NCBI GenBank assembly: GCA_002451055.1
Contig: DKBD01000026.1
Location: forward strand, 7,471 to 27,515
Direction of reading: 5' to 3'
DNA: 20,045 nt
Source of the DNA: Nitrospira sp. UBA6909
GTDB lineage: Bacteria; Nitrospirota; Nitrospiria; Nitrospirales; Nitrospiraceae
Shown: positions 6,039 to 13,281 of the stretch, in pieces
How positions within the stretch are numbered: the first letter of the stretch is position 1
Layout: every line of letters starts with the position of its first letter
Position numbers and translations under genes: made by a program
The notes under the pieces: generated by a model
Seen by the model: only the letters and a program-made list of their open reading frames with translations
Databases searched by the model: none
Told to the model about the DNA's origin: nothing

Positions 6039-7651
6039 AATCCAGGTTGAGACTGAGGCTAAGGCTAAGCAGGGGCATTACTCGCGGAGTCCATTGGCTT
6101 GTGATCGTAGGGGGTGGTCTGCTGCTCAACCTGAGCCTCAACCTTGACCTTGTCTTCGCGGCCTCGCCGAGTCTTGCAGATCGTGTGATCGAACATAAAC
6201 TGGACAACGGGCTGACGGTCCTCATGGTCGAGCGCCACCAGACGCCGGTGGTGTCAATCAACATCACGTTTGCCGTCGGCGGCATCAATGAGGAGGTCGG
6301 CCAGACCGGCCTCGCTCATCTCTATGAACATATGGCGTTCAAGGGTACACGCACCATCGGCACGAAGGACTATGGAAAAGAGAAACCGATTCTTGACGAG
6401 ATCGCCCGCATCGGGACTGAATTGGAGCGACGCCAGCACAAGATGGCCGAAAAGATCGGTGGCGGGTCCGCCGAAGAGCAGGCCGCCGTCGAGTCCCTGC
6501 AGGAACGCTTTGTGGAGCTGCAAGCCGAGGCGTCTCAATACGTCGTCGGCAACGAACTGGCGTTGCTCTATCAACGGCACGGAGGTGTGGGATTCAACGC
6601 CTCCACCGGAAAAGATCTTACCCGGTATATGATCAGTCTTCCGGCCAATCGCCTTCCCTTGTGGGCTGCCATCGAATCCGACCGCATGGCCAATCCGGTC
6701 TTCCGCGAGTTCTACAAGGAGCGGGGCGTCGTGATGGAGGAACGCCGGCTGCGCAACGAAGACAGCCCGACCGGGCTGTTGTTTGAAACCTTCACCTCGG
6801 CGGCCTTTCGCGCGCACGGGTATGGCGTGCCGACGATCGGGTGGGGATCGGATATCTTGTCGTTGACGCCGGCTGAAACCGAAGCGTTTTTCAAGGCCTA
6901 TTACGGCCCGAACCGCGCCACCATTGCGCTGGTGGGTGATTTTGATCCAAAAGAAGTCATGGCCCTGATCGAACATACTTTTGGAAAGATTCCTGCGGCG
7001 CCGGCATCAACGGAGCGGATGCCTGTGGAACCGGAGCAGCGCGGCGAGCGTCGTGTGGAGGTGGAGTTCGATGCGGAGCCAGCGATCGTCATCGGGTTCC
7101 ACAAGCCCGGATTGGGGCATCCCGATGATGACGTATTCGACGTCATCGATGCGATCCTCTCGGAGGGGTTGACATCCCGTCTGCATCGGAAACTTGTGCG
7201 GGAACAGCGGCTCGCGGCTTCCGTCCACACGGACGCCGGTCATCCGGGCGTGCGCGCGCCCAATCTTTTTCTCGTGATGGCCACGCCACTGGCGCCTCAT
7301 ACGACGGCTGAAGTGGAAGCCGCGATCTATGAGGAATTGGATCGGTTGAAGCAGGAGCCGGTCGAACCCAAGGAGCTCGAACGGGTGATCAATAATTTGG
7401 ACGCCGACATGGTGCGCGCGCTGCGGTCCAATAGCGGCCTGGCTTCGCAGCTCGCGATGTATCAGGCGGTGGCCGGCGATTGGAGCTATATGCTGAAGTC
7501 GCGCGACAAGATCGCCGCTGTGACCGCTGCGGATGTGCAGCGTGTTGCGGCTCAGTATTTCACGAAGTCGAATCGTACGGTCGGGGTGCTGGTCAAAAAG
7601 GGCGACGAAAAAACCGCACCGACGGCACAGCGTAGTGAGGCGACACCATGA
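6035..7651 (+). CDS. M16-family zinc peptidase, catalytic subunit
   Basis: A 538-residue exported member of peptidase family M16 (pitrilysin/processing-protease clan). After a signal peptide (to about residue 43, AASPS) the first domain has the inverted zinc motif HLYEH (His95, Glu98, His99) with a third ligand at Glu235/236 in VVMEERRLR. The gap from motif to third ligand is about 60 residues longer than the usual 75 or so; the insert (about 112-172) is charged and helical, probably a coiled coil. The second M16 domain (about 285-500) lacks the usual substrate-binding Tyr: the normal RGLAYSV is QRLAASV here. That gap is filled by the partner gene downstream. The start ATG overlaps the HAD stop (ATGA) and has GGAG nine bases before it. 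The signal peptide is encoded by odd repetitive DNA. Confidence 0.93.
   Translation: MKSRLRLRLRLSRGITRGVHWLVIVGGGLLLNLSLNLDLVFAASPSLADRVIEHKLDNGLTVLMVERHQTPVVSINITFAVGGINEEVGQTGLAHLYEHMAFKGTRTIGTKDYGKEKPILDEIARIGTELERRQHKMAEKIGGGSAEEQAAVESLQERFVELQAEASQYVVGNELALLYQRHGGVGFNASTGKDLTRYMISLPANRLPLWAAIESDRMANPVFREFYKERGVVMEERRLRNEDSPTGLLFETFTSAAFRAHGYGVPTIGWGSDILSLTPAETEAFFKAYYGPNRATIALVGDFDPKEVMALIEHTFGKIPAAPASTERMPVEPEQRGERRVEVEFDAEPAIVIGFHKPGLGHPDDDVFDVIDAILSEGLTSRLHRKLVREQRLAASVHTDAGHPGVRAPNLFLVMATPLAPHTTAEVEAAIYEELDRLKQEPVEPKELERVINNLDADMVRALRSNSGLASQLAMYQAVAGDWSYMLKSRDKIAAVTAADVQRVAAQYFTKSNRTVGVLVKKGDEKTAPTAQRSEATP
6044..6144. repeat. inverted repeat inside the M16 signal-peptide codons
   Basis: AGGTTGAGACTGAGG (6044-6058) pairs with the reverse complement of 6130-6144 at 13 of 15 bases. 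CTCAACCT also occurs twice (6125-6132, 6137-6144), both exact reverse complements of AGGTTGAG. The repeats encode the RLRLRLRL and LNLSLNLDL runs of the leader. Confidence 0.55.
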
Positions 7652-9126
7652 TCAAGGTGAAGGGTAAGGGGGGAGGGATGAGGAGAAGCGGGATATCTAT
7701 GGTAGTCGTCCTGATCTCTCTGTTGGCATCGGCTCTCACGGCTTGTGCCGGTGCGGGGGAAGTGACGCTGGGCGATCCGCGGGCGATGACGTTTCCCTCC
7801 GTCGAGTTTTCGCCGCCGGACCCGGAACGCATCGTTCTCGACAACGGCATGGTCGTCTACCTGTTGGAGGACCATGAATTGCCGTTGGTGACGGTGACGG
7901 CCGTCATACGAACGGGCAGTTGGCTTGATCCCGCCGATAAAATTGGCCTCGCTGGCATGACCGGAGCGGTGATGCGCACCGGCGGGGGCGGCGGATTTTC
8001 TGCGGAAGAAGTCGATGAAGAACTGGAACAGTTCGCGGGCGATATCAGCATCGGTATCGGCAGGGAGTCAGGAAGCGCTTCTCTCGATGTACTGAGCAAG
8101 GACTTGAAACGGGGTTTGCAAATCTTTGCCGCCCTGATTCGGACGCCGGCGTTCGACCCCGCGCGCGTCGAATTGGCCAAGTTGCAAGCCATCGAAGGGA
8201 TCCGCCGCCGGCAGGATAATCCCAGTTCCGTCGTCGGTCGCGAATTCCTCAAAATGCTCTATGGTGCCGAGCATCCCAGCGCGCGCGAAAGCACGATCGA
8301 TTCGGTTCAACGCATGACGAGAGACGATCTCATCGCGTTCCATCGCGACACGATTCATCCGAACGGCATGATTCTGGGGATCACCGGCGACTTCCACAAG
8401 GAAGAAATGCTCGAGGCTCTTCGCGGGATGTTCGGTGATTGGGAGAAGGGGGCTGTTCCGGAACTGAAGATCGCCGATGTGCCGGAGAGTGATGCGGTGA
8501 AGCCGGAGGTGCGGTTTATCGACAAGGACACGACGCAGACCCATCTGCGTGTGGGACATTTGTCGATCAGGCAGAACGATCCCGATTACGTGTCTTTGGC
8601 GCTCGCCAACGACATCCTGGGCGGCAGTTCTTTCCGCAGCCGCATATTCAACGATGTGCGGACGAAGCGGGGCTTAGCCTATTCCGTCGGCAGCCGCTTG
8701 ATGACCGGTGTGCATGATCAAGGTGTCTGGCTGGTGCGGGCCGAAACCAAGGCGGCATCTACGCAGGAAGTCATCGGGCGATTCATGGCGAATGTCGAGC
8801 GCATGCGTTCCGAGCTCGTGGGGGATGCGGAGTTGGCTGAAGCGAAAGAGGCGTACGTCAATTCATTCGTCTTTTCGTTCGCCAGTCCGTCGGCGATCGT
8901 GAGCCGTCTGGTCGAGCTGGAGTATGACGGGCTGCCGAAGGATTTTCTGCAACAGCTGCGCGAGAAAGTCGTGAAGCTGACGAAGGAGGAGATCCTGGCG
9001 GCCGCCAAGAAGCACCTCCATCCGGATCGCCTGAAAATCGTCGCGGTCGGGCCTGGCAAGACTCTCCCGTCTGCGCTCGCGACCTTCGGCGAGGTGAAAG
9101 AGATCAAGCTCTCGCCGGGATCGTGA
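7648..9126 (+). CDS. M16-family lipoprotein, non-catalytic partner subunit
   Basis: A 492-residue M16 homologue with a lipoprotein signal peptide: lipobox LTAC with Cys33, so it is probably anchored to a membrane. At the place of HxxEH the sequence reads GLAGMTG (100-106), so zinc ligands and the catalytic Glu are missing. The second domain has the Arg/Tyr pair that binds substrate in active dimers: VRTKRGLAYSV (Arg338, Tyr345). Together with the preceding gene this is the division of labour known for M16B heterodimers (one subunit with the zinc site, the other with Arg/Tyr). The start overlaps the previous stop by four bases (ATGA), with GAGG nine bases upstream. The Gly-rich stretch TGGGGGF (111-117) lies near the substrate chamber in the family. 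Expected job: degrade peptides in the periplasm with its partner. Confidence 0.92.
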   Translation: MIKVKGKGGGMRRSGISMVVVLISLLASALTACAGAGEVTLGDPRAMTFPSVEFSPPDPERIVLDNGMVVYLLEDHELPLVTVTAVIRTGSWLDPADKIGLAGMTGAVMRTGGGGGFSAEEVDEELEQFAGDISIGIGRESGSASLDVLSKDLKRGLQIFAALIRTPAFDPARVELAKLQAIEGIRRRQDNPSSVVGREFLKMLYGAEHPSARESTIDSVQRMTRDDLIAFHRDTIHPNGMILGITGDFHKEEMLEALRGMFGDWEKGAVPELKIADVPESDAVKPEVRFIDKDTTQTHLRVGHLSIRQNDPDYVSLALANDILGGSSFRSRIFNDVRTKRGLAYSVGSRLMTGVHDQGVWLVRAETKAASTQEVIGRFMANVERMRSELVGDAELAEAKEAYVNSFVFSFASPSAIVSRLVELEYDGLPKDFLQQLREKVVKLTKEEILAAAKKHLHPDRLKIVAVGPGKTLPSALATFGEVKEIKLSPGS

Positions 9127-9272
9127 AAAGGCTTCTCGGTTGGCGAAGGATGGCCAACTCCGGCGTCGCCACAATGCGATGGAGTTGTATGGCGAATGCC
9201 TCCGTGGCCATCGCTTCCAACCTGCTCGATTGCCATGGTTTTCTGAAGCAGAATGGGTGGTTCTGTGTCCGC

Positions 9273-9293
9273 GCTATTCGCCATCAGCCATAA
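9273..9293 (+). repeat. three heptanucleotide repeats
   Basis: GCTATTC, GCCATCA and GCCATAA follow in phase. They match the units of the arrays at 2425-2537 (GCCATTC, GCCATTA; GCCATCT on the minus strand). They lie in the 181-base gap between the M16 lipoprotein gene and the HTH/MBL gene, supporting a non-coding nature for this gap. Confidence 0.5.
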
Positions 9294-9307
9294 ACTTTTG
9301 GTTCATC

Positions 9308-10150
9308 ATGCCCCTCGAAGACGACTTCTGTGACATCCTTAAGAAATCGCGAGTAGGCCAAGGTCTCTCGATCGGCGATGTCTCGCGGCTGACGGGACTC
9401 TCAAGTGGAGATATTTCGGCGTGGGAGCGTGGAGAACAGGTGCGGGACCGTGAGGAAGTGCAGGCCCTGGCCACTGCCCTGGGTCTTCGAGCCGAACCTC
9501 TCGGGCAGATTGCGCTGGACAAGTGGGAGCCGCTGGCGCAGCGCCAGCCGGTCTGGATTGAAACGGTGTATGGCTCGGTCGGCGGCTACGGCGTCCAAGG
9601 CTACATCGTTCACGACCAGGGCGAGGCTATGGTGATCGACACCGCCTATAACGCACCCGCTATGATCAAGGTGCTCAACGAACATAAACTACGGTTGGTT
9701 GGGATTTGCCTGACGCACGGCCATGCGGATCATGCCGATGGTATCGATCACATTTTGAAGCATCGAGAAGTTCCGGTCTATTTGGGACCGGAAGATATCG
9801 ACCTCTTGCAGTGGCGGCCGCGGGTAGATCTGCTGGCTGTCCCGATGGACGGACATGCCATCACGGTCGGCCGTCGAACGGTTCATTGCCTGACGACTCC
9901 TGGTCATACGGCGGGCGGGATCTGTTACCGAGTGGACGACTCACAGCAGCCGGTCTGTTTCGTCGGCGATACGCTGTTCGCCGGTTCGATCGGGCGGTCC
10001 AATCCGAGCACTCTGTATGCCACGCATCTGGATTCAGTGCGAAAACGTCTGTTCCAGCTCACGCCAAACTATCGTCTCCTGCCCGGTCACGGTCCTGCGA
10101 CGACCGTGGCCGAAGAGCGGAATCATAATCCGTTCGTGGCTATTGAATAA
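9308..10150 (+). CDS. XRE-type HTH fused to metallo-beta-lactamase-fold hydrolase
   Basis: A 280-residue two-domain protein. Residues about 8-62 form an XRE-type helix-turn-helix (LSIGDVSRLTGLSSGDISAWERG with flanking helices). Residues about 82-270 form a glyoxalase-II-like metallo-beta-lactamase domain with complete metal ligands: THGHADH (His137, His139, Asp141, His142), PGH (His200), GDT (Asp221) and LLPGHG (His261). No signal peptide, so it is cytosolic. The enzyme part could hydrolyse a thioester such as S-lactoylglutathione or another small ester; the HTH suggests DNA binding or a protein-interaction role. I chose the ATG at 9308 because the HTH begins there; the frame opens at 9140, but that extension covers heptad repeats and looks non-coding. 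No good ribosome site is visible at either. The M50 gene follows 11 bases downstream. Confidence 0.88.
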   Translation: MPLEDDFCDILKKSRVGQGLSIGDVSRLTGLSSGDISAWERGEQVRDREEVQALATALGLRAEPLGQIALDKWEPLAQRQPVWIETVYGSVGGYGVQGYIVHDQGEAMVIDTAYNAPAMIKVLNEHKLRLVGICLTHGHADHADGIDHILKHREVPVYLGPEDIDLLQWRPRVDLLAVPMDGHAITVGRRTVHCLTTPGHTAGGICYRVDDSQQPVCFVGDTLFAGSIGRSNPSTLYATHLDSVRKRLFQLTPNYRLLPGHGPATTVAEERNHNPFVAIE

Positions 10151-10161
10151 TCGACAACTCC

Positions 10162-11145
10162 ATGGATGGACTTGAAAAGGATGAACAACGGCCCAGCCGG
10201 AGCGTGGTAGCTACGGAGCAAGAGCAGGACGCCGCCATGCAGGCAGCCGATGCGGAAGGGAACGGCGATGACGCAGAGCCATCGTTTTTCTCGAAGTGGG
10301 CGTTGCCGATAGGCCTGTTTCTGCTGACGTGCTTTACGACGTTATGGGCGGGCGCCTATCAGGCCTACAGAGGCCCGGTCCGTGGGCCAGTGAATTTCCT
10401 GCTGGCGAATCCTGAAATGCTCTGGCAGGGAATTCCCTTTGCCGGTGCGCTCCTGTTCATCCTCGTGACCCACGAATTCGGCCATTACCTCCTGTCCAGG
10501 ATTCACCGTGTGCCGGCCTCCCTGCCGCTCTTCGTTCCTGGGCCACCCCATTTCATCGGGACATTCGGCGCCATCATCCGTATACGCGCTCCGATCATGA
10601 ATCGCCTTGCCCTCTTCGACATCGGGGTCGCCGGTCCGCTGGCTGGATTCATCGTAGCAGTTCTCGCTCTGATTGTTGGGCTGAGGCTCTCGACGGTCGT
10701 GGATCAAACGGCCACCTTTGGCATGCATCTGGGGGAGCCGTTGCTGCTCAAGTTCCTGGCGTGGCTCGTGATTGGAGCCATTCCGCCGGATTCGGACATC
10801 ATACTGCATCCGATCGGTTTTGCCGCTTGGTTTGGGTTGTTTGTCACCTCTCTCAATCTCCTTCCGATCGGGCAGCTTGATGGCGGCCATGTTGCCTATG
10901 CTCTTTGGGGAGGGCGGCAGCGAACCATGGCGCTTGCCTTTCTTCCGATTTTGCTCATCTTGGGGTTTGTCGGCTGGCCAGGCTGGTTTCTTTGGGCCTT
11001 TATGGCCGGTCTATGGGGGATCGGTCATCCACCTGTCATGGACCCTCACACGCCCTTGGGCCGTGGTCGTACAATTGTCGGATGGATTGCATTGGCTGTC
11101 TTAGTCTTGACGTTTGCGCCCGTCCCGTTCTCCTTCCATTCATAG
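10162..11145 (+). CDS. site-2 protease (M50) family membrane metalloprotease
   Basis: A 327-residue polytopic protein of the site-2 protease group, related to the EGY-type branch. An acidic cytosolic N-terminus (1-43) precedes several membrane segments. The zinc site is HEFGH (His104, Glu105, His108) within a hydrophobic helix, followed by GPPHFIGTFGAII (about 128-139). The distal ligand motif LNLLPIGQLDGGH has Asp240. These are all that the family needs for intramembrane cleavage of transmembrane substrates. The expected substrates are membrane-bound regulators such as anti-sigma factors, but none is encoded next to it. It begins 11 bases after the HTH/MBL stop, so the two are probably co-transcribed; an interplay between a DNA-binding protein and an intramembrane protease is possible but only inferred. 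No clear ribosome site precedes the ATG. Confidence 0.93.
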   Translation: MDGLEKDEQRPSRSVVATEQEQDAAMQAADAEGNGDDAEPSFFSKWALPIGLFLLTCFTTLWAGAYQAYRGPVRGPVNFLLANPEMLWQGIPFAGALLFILVTHEFGHYLLSRIHRVPASLPLFVPGPPHFIGTFGAIIRIRAPIMNRLALFDIGVAGPLAGFIVAVLALIVGLRLSTVVDQTATFGMHLGEPLLLKFLAWLVIGAIPPDSDIILHPIGFAAWFGLFVTSLNLLPIGQLDGGHVAYALWGGRQRTMALAFLPILLILGFVGWPGWFLWAFMAGLWGIGHPPVMDPHTPLGRGRTIVGWIALAVLVLTFAPVPFSFHS

Positions 11146-11245
11146 TATCGCGTTGACAGCCGTCACCTCATCTGAGCAGTGAGCACATGCGGAATGTTCA
11201 TCGGATTGTCTTGCCCGATTCCATGGGCAGCCCTACAGTGGAGTC

Positions 11246-11995
11246 ATGATTCCCATGGACACCTCCGCTGCTCATTGCCCGCAGTGCCAAGCCGAACGAA
11301 CAACTGAGGCCGATGAATGTATCCGGTGCGGCGTCATCTTTGCGAAGTATCGGCCGTTGGCCAGCCGCTTGAACCAGAAGCCACCTGCGCCATCGCTTCC
11401 CCGGTCCAGATGGTTTCAGACGGCCAAGGAGTGGCTGATCGAGTCGGATCGGACTGCCGATTCGATGACGTTCTGCGGGCGGGTAGCCGTCTTCATGGGG
11501 TTACTCTGGTGGGGATGGAAATTCATGACGACACCACTCGAAACGAATTATACCGGTGAATCGGTTCTGCATCTGGTCAATCTGCCTTTTCACGAAGCCG
11601 GGCACGTGCTCCTTTCGCCGTTCGGCCGGTTCATGATGATCTTGGGCGGGAGTCTGGGCCAAGTGCTGATGCCCATCATCTGCGTCGGGACCTTGCTGGT
11701 GAAAACCCGTGACCCCTTCGGCGCCTCGGTGGCCTTGTGGTGGGCGGCGGAAAGCGTGATGGATGTGGCGCCCTATATGAATGATGCGCGGGCGATGGAT
11801 CTCATCCTGCTGGGTGGAGTCACGGGAAAAGAAACCGAGCAGCACGACTGGAACAACATTCTGACCATGCTGGGCATATTGGAATGGGATCACCGGTTGG
11901 CTCACCTGACGTACAACCTCGGTATCTTCCTCATGCTCGGCTCTTTCCTCTGGGGCGGCGCTCTCTTGCTGCGGCACTATCACAGGCTCCGATAA
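11246..11995 (+). CDS. zinc-ribbon membrane protein with HEAGH metalloprotease-like motif
   Basis: A 249-residue protein. The N-terminus carries a zinc ribbon, CPQC (Cys11, Cys14) and CIRCG (Cys25, Cys28), followed by a linker and several membrane segments (about 78-98, 122-148 and 225-243). Between them PFHEAGHVLLSPFG holds an HExxH zinc motif (His116, Glu117, His120) at a membrane boundary, like M50 proteases. A third ligand could be in WAAESVMDVAPYMNDAR (about 173-189), rich in acidic residues. I do not recognise a named family; relation to site-2 proteases is inferred from HExxH placement and the neighbouring M50 gene. GGAG at 11240-11243 suits either the ATG at 11246 (tight) or that at 11255 (MDTS). 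About 100 bases separate it from the M50 gene, so it may have its own promoter. Confidence 0.82.
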   Translation: MIPMDTSAAHCPQCQAERTTEADECIRCGVIFAKYRPLASRLNQKPPAPSLPRSRWFQTAKEWLIESDRTADSMTFCGRVAVFMGLLWWGWKFMTTPLETNYTGESVLHLVNLPFHEAGHVLLSPFGRFMMILGGSLGQVLMPIICVGTLLVKTRDPFGASVALWWAAESVMDVAPYMNDARAMDLILLGGVTGKETEQHDWNNILTMLGILEWDHRLAHLTYNLGIFLMLGSFLWGGALLLRHYHRLR

Positions 11996-12007
11996 CAGCC
12001 TACGCAC

Positions 12008-12036
12008 TTGTGTGAGACCCACGACTCTCTTACGAT
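12008..12036 (+). promoter_or_regulatory. candidate promoter of the beta-barrel gene
   Basis: TTGTGT (12008-12013), 17 bases, TACGAT (12031-12036, four of six). It lies in the 62-base gap before the outer-membrane protein gene, and transcription would start near 12043, ahead of the TTG start at 12058. Confidence 0.35.
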
Positions 12037-12057
12037 AGGCCCACTACTTCGCCATTT

Positions 12058-13281
12058 TTGAAGAGATCTGAACCAGTGAGTTGCTCCAGTCCAACGCCAT
12101 TCTGTCTGCTTGTTCTCGGGGTGCCGGTGTTTCTGGCTTCCCCGGCGCAAGGTGTCGAGAGTTTTGCGCAAGAGAAGCTGAAGGCGGAGAGCGTTCAGTC
12201 AGCCGTCTCAGCGGCTTCTTCCAATGAGTGGCACTATGGGGCTTATCTGGATGTCGGCTACGCCGCGAACTTCAATTTTCCGGACAACGATCTCTGGCGG
12301 AACCGCTCCACCACGTCTCGTCACAACCAAGTCGCTCCTAACATGGTGCTGGCTTATGTGCGGAAAGACAGGAGTGAGGGATCACGCTGGGGAATGGAGC
12401 TGGGTGTGCAGGGCGGCTATGATTCCGTAGATTTTGCATTTCTCCCGGGAGAAAAACACGTGCATGGAGCGGATGTGCTCAGACATATCCATCTTGCAAA
12501 CCTGTCCTACCTGGCGCCGATCGGCAATGGTCTGACAGTCACCACGGGTTTGTTCAACAGCCTGATCGGGTACGAATCGCTCTATGCGAAGGACAACCCG
12601 AATTACACACGCTCCTGGATGGCCGATTACTCCCCCTACATGATGTTTGGTGTGAACGCCGCCTATCCGGTAAACGACCGATTGACGGTAACGGCCTTCG
12701 TCATCAATCGATATGCTCATCTCGCCTATACGGTCGCACAGCCCTCCTATGGCGGAAAATGGTCTTACGCGCTGACTCCCCGATTGACCGCCATGCAGAC
12801 TCTCTATTGGGGGCCGGACCAAACCGACGCTTCGCTGGAATTCTGGCGCCTCTACGGGAACCATATCGTCGAATGGAAAGGCGACGAGGTGACGATCGCC
12901 GCGTCTTACGATATCGGGACGGAAAATATCGTCGATCGGCCTGGCAGTCCACGGGCCTTTGTGATGGGCGGCAATCTGGTGGTGAGGTGGCATGTAGCCG
13001 GTCCCTGGTCCGTAGCGGTACGTCCTGAATTTTACTGGGATCGGAATGGGCGATGGACGGGAGCGGAGCAGTTCGTGAAAGCCATGACGTCGACAGTCGA
13101 ATGCAAGCTGCCCTATCGGTGGGCACAGGCCGTGGCTCGGTTGGAGTATCGTTATGATGAGTCCACGGGAGTCGGGGGAGGGTTTTTCAGGAGCGGAGAG
13201 AGCAGCCCCGGTGTGCCCAATCTTACGGCTGGTCAGCATCTCCTCTTGTTTGGCATGCTTCTACTATTCGACTCACCGTAA
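12058..13281 (+). CDS. outer-membrane beta-barrel protein (BBP2/OmpL-like porin)
   Basis: A 407-residue exported protein of the putative beta-barrel porin-2 type. After a leader ending near SPAQG (about residue 32) the sequence is built of alternating amphipathic strands rich in Tyr, Trp and Gly: WHYGAYLDVGYAANFNFP, LWRNRSTTSRHNQ, WGMELGVQGGYDS, GLTVTTGLFNSLIGYES, TVTAFVINRYAH. The segment NPNYTRSWMADYSPYMMFGVNAAYPV is characteristic of this family. It should form a channel or structural barrel in the outer membrane. The start is a TTG (12058); a GTG at 12076 is possible, but only the longer form gives the leader positive residues (Lys2, Arg3). No strong ribosome site is visible for either. 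Its 3' end overlaps the convergent lipoprotein gene by nine bases. Confidence 0.82.
   Translation: MKRSEPVSCSSPTPFCLLVLGVPVFLASPAQGVESFAQEKLKAESVQSAVSAASSNEWHYGAYLDVGYAANFNFPDNDLWRNRSTTSRHNQVAPNMVLAYVRKDRSEGSRWGMELGVQGGYDSVDFAFLPGEKHVHGADVLRHIHLANLSYLAPIGNGLTVTTGLFNSLIGYESLYAKDNPNYTRSWMADYSPYMMFGVNAAYPVNDRLTVTAFVINRYAHLAYTVAQPSYGGKWSYALTPRLTAMQTLYWGPDQTDASLEFWRLYGNHIVEWKGDEVTIAASYDIGTENIVDRPGSPRAFVMGGNLVVRWHVAGPWSVAVRPEFYWDRNGRWTGAEQFVKAMTSTVECKLPYRWAQAVARLEYRYDESTGVGGGFFRSGESSPGVPNLTAGQHLLLFGMLLLFDSP

Noticed and set aside
6254..6976. 240-codon antisense frame over the catalytic M16 gene
   Set aside because: It is opposite a gene with clear catalytic motifs and has no recognisable protein features.
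9140..9307. N-terminal extension of the HTH/MBL frame
   Set aside because: The 56 extra codons cover heptad repeats, have no domain features and no good ribosome site; the HTH begins at the ATG at 9308.
11153..11158. Perfect TTGACA before the zinc-ribbon gene
   Set aside because: No -10 with more than two or three matches lies 16-18 bases downstream, so a promoter is not supported.
12382..13239. 285-codon antisense frame over the barrel gene
   Set aside because: The plus-strand frame has a leader and a beta-barrel pattern; the antisense frame has neither.
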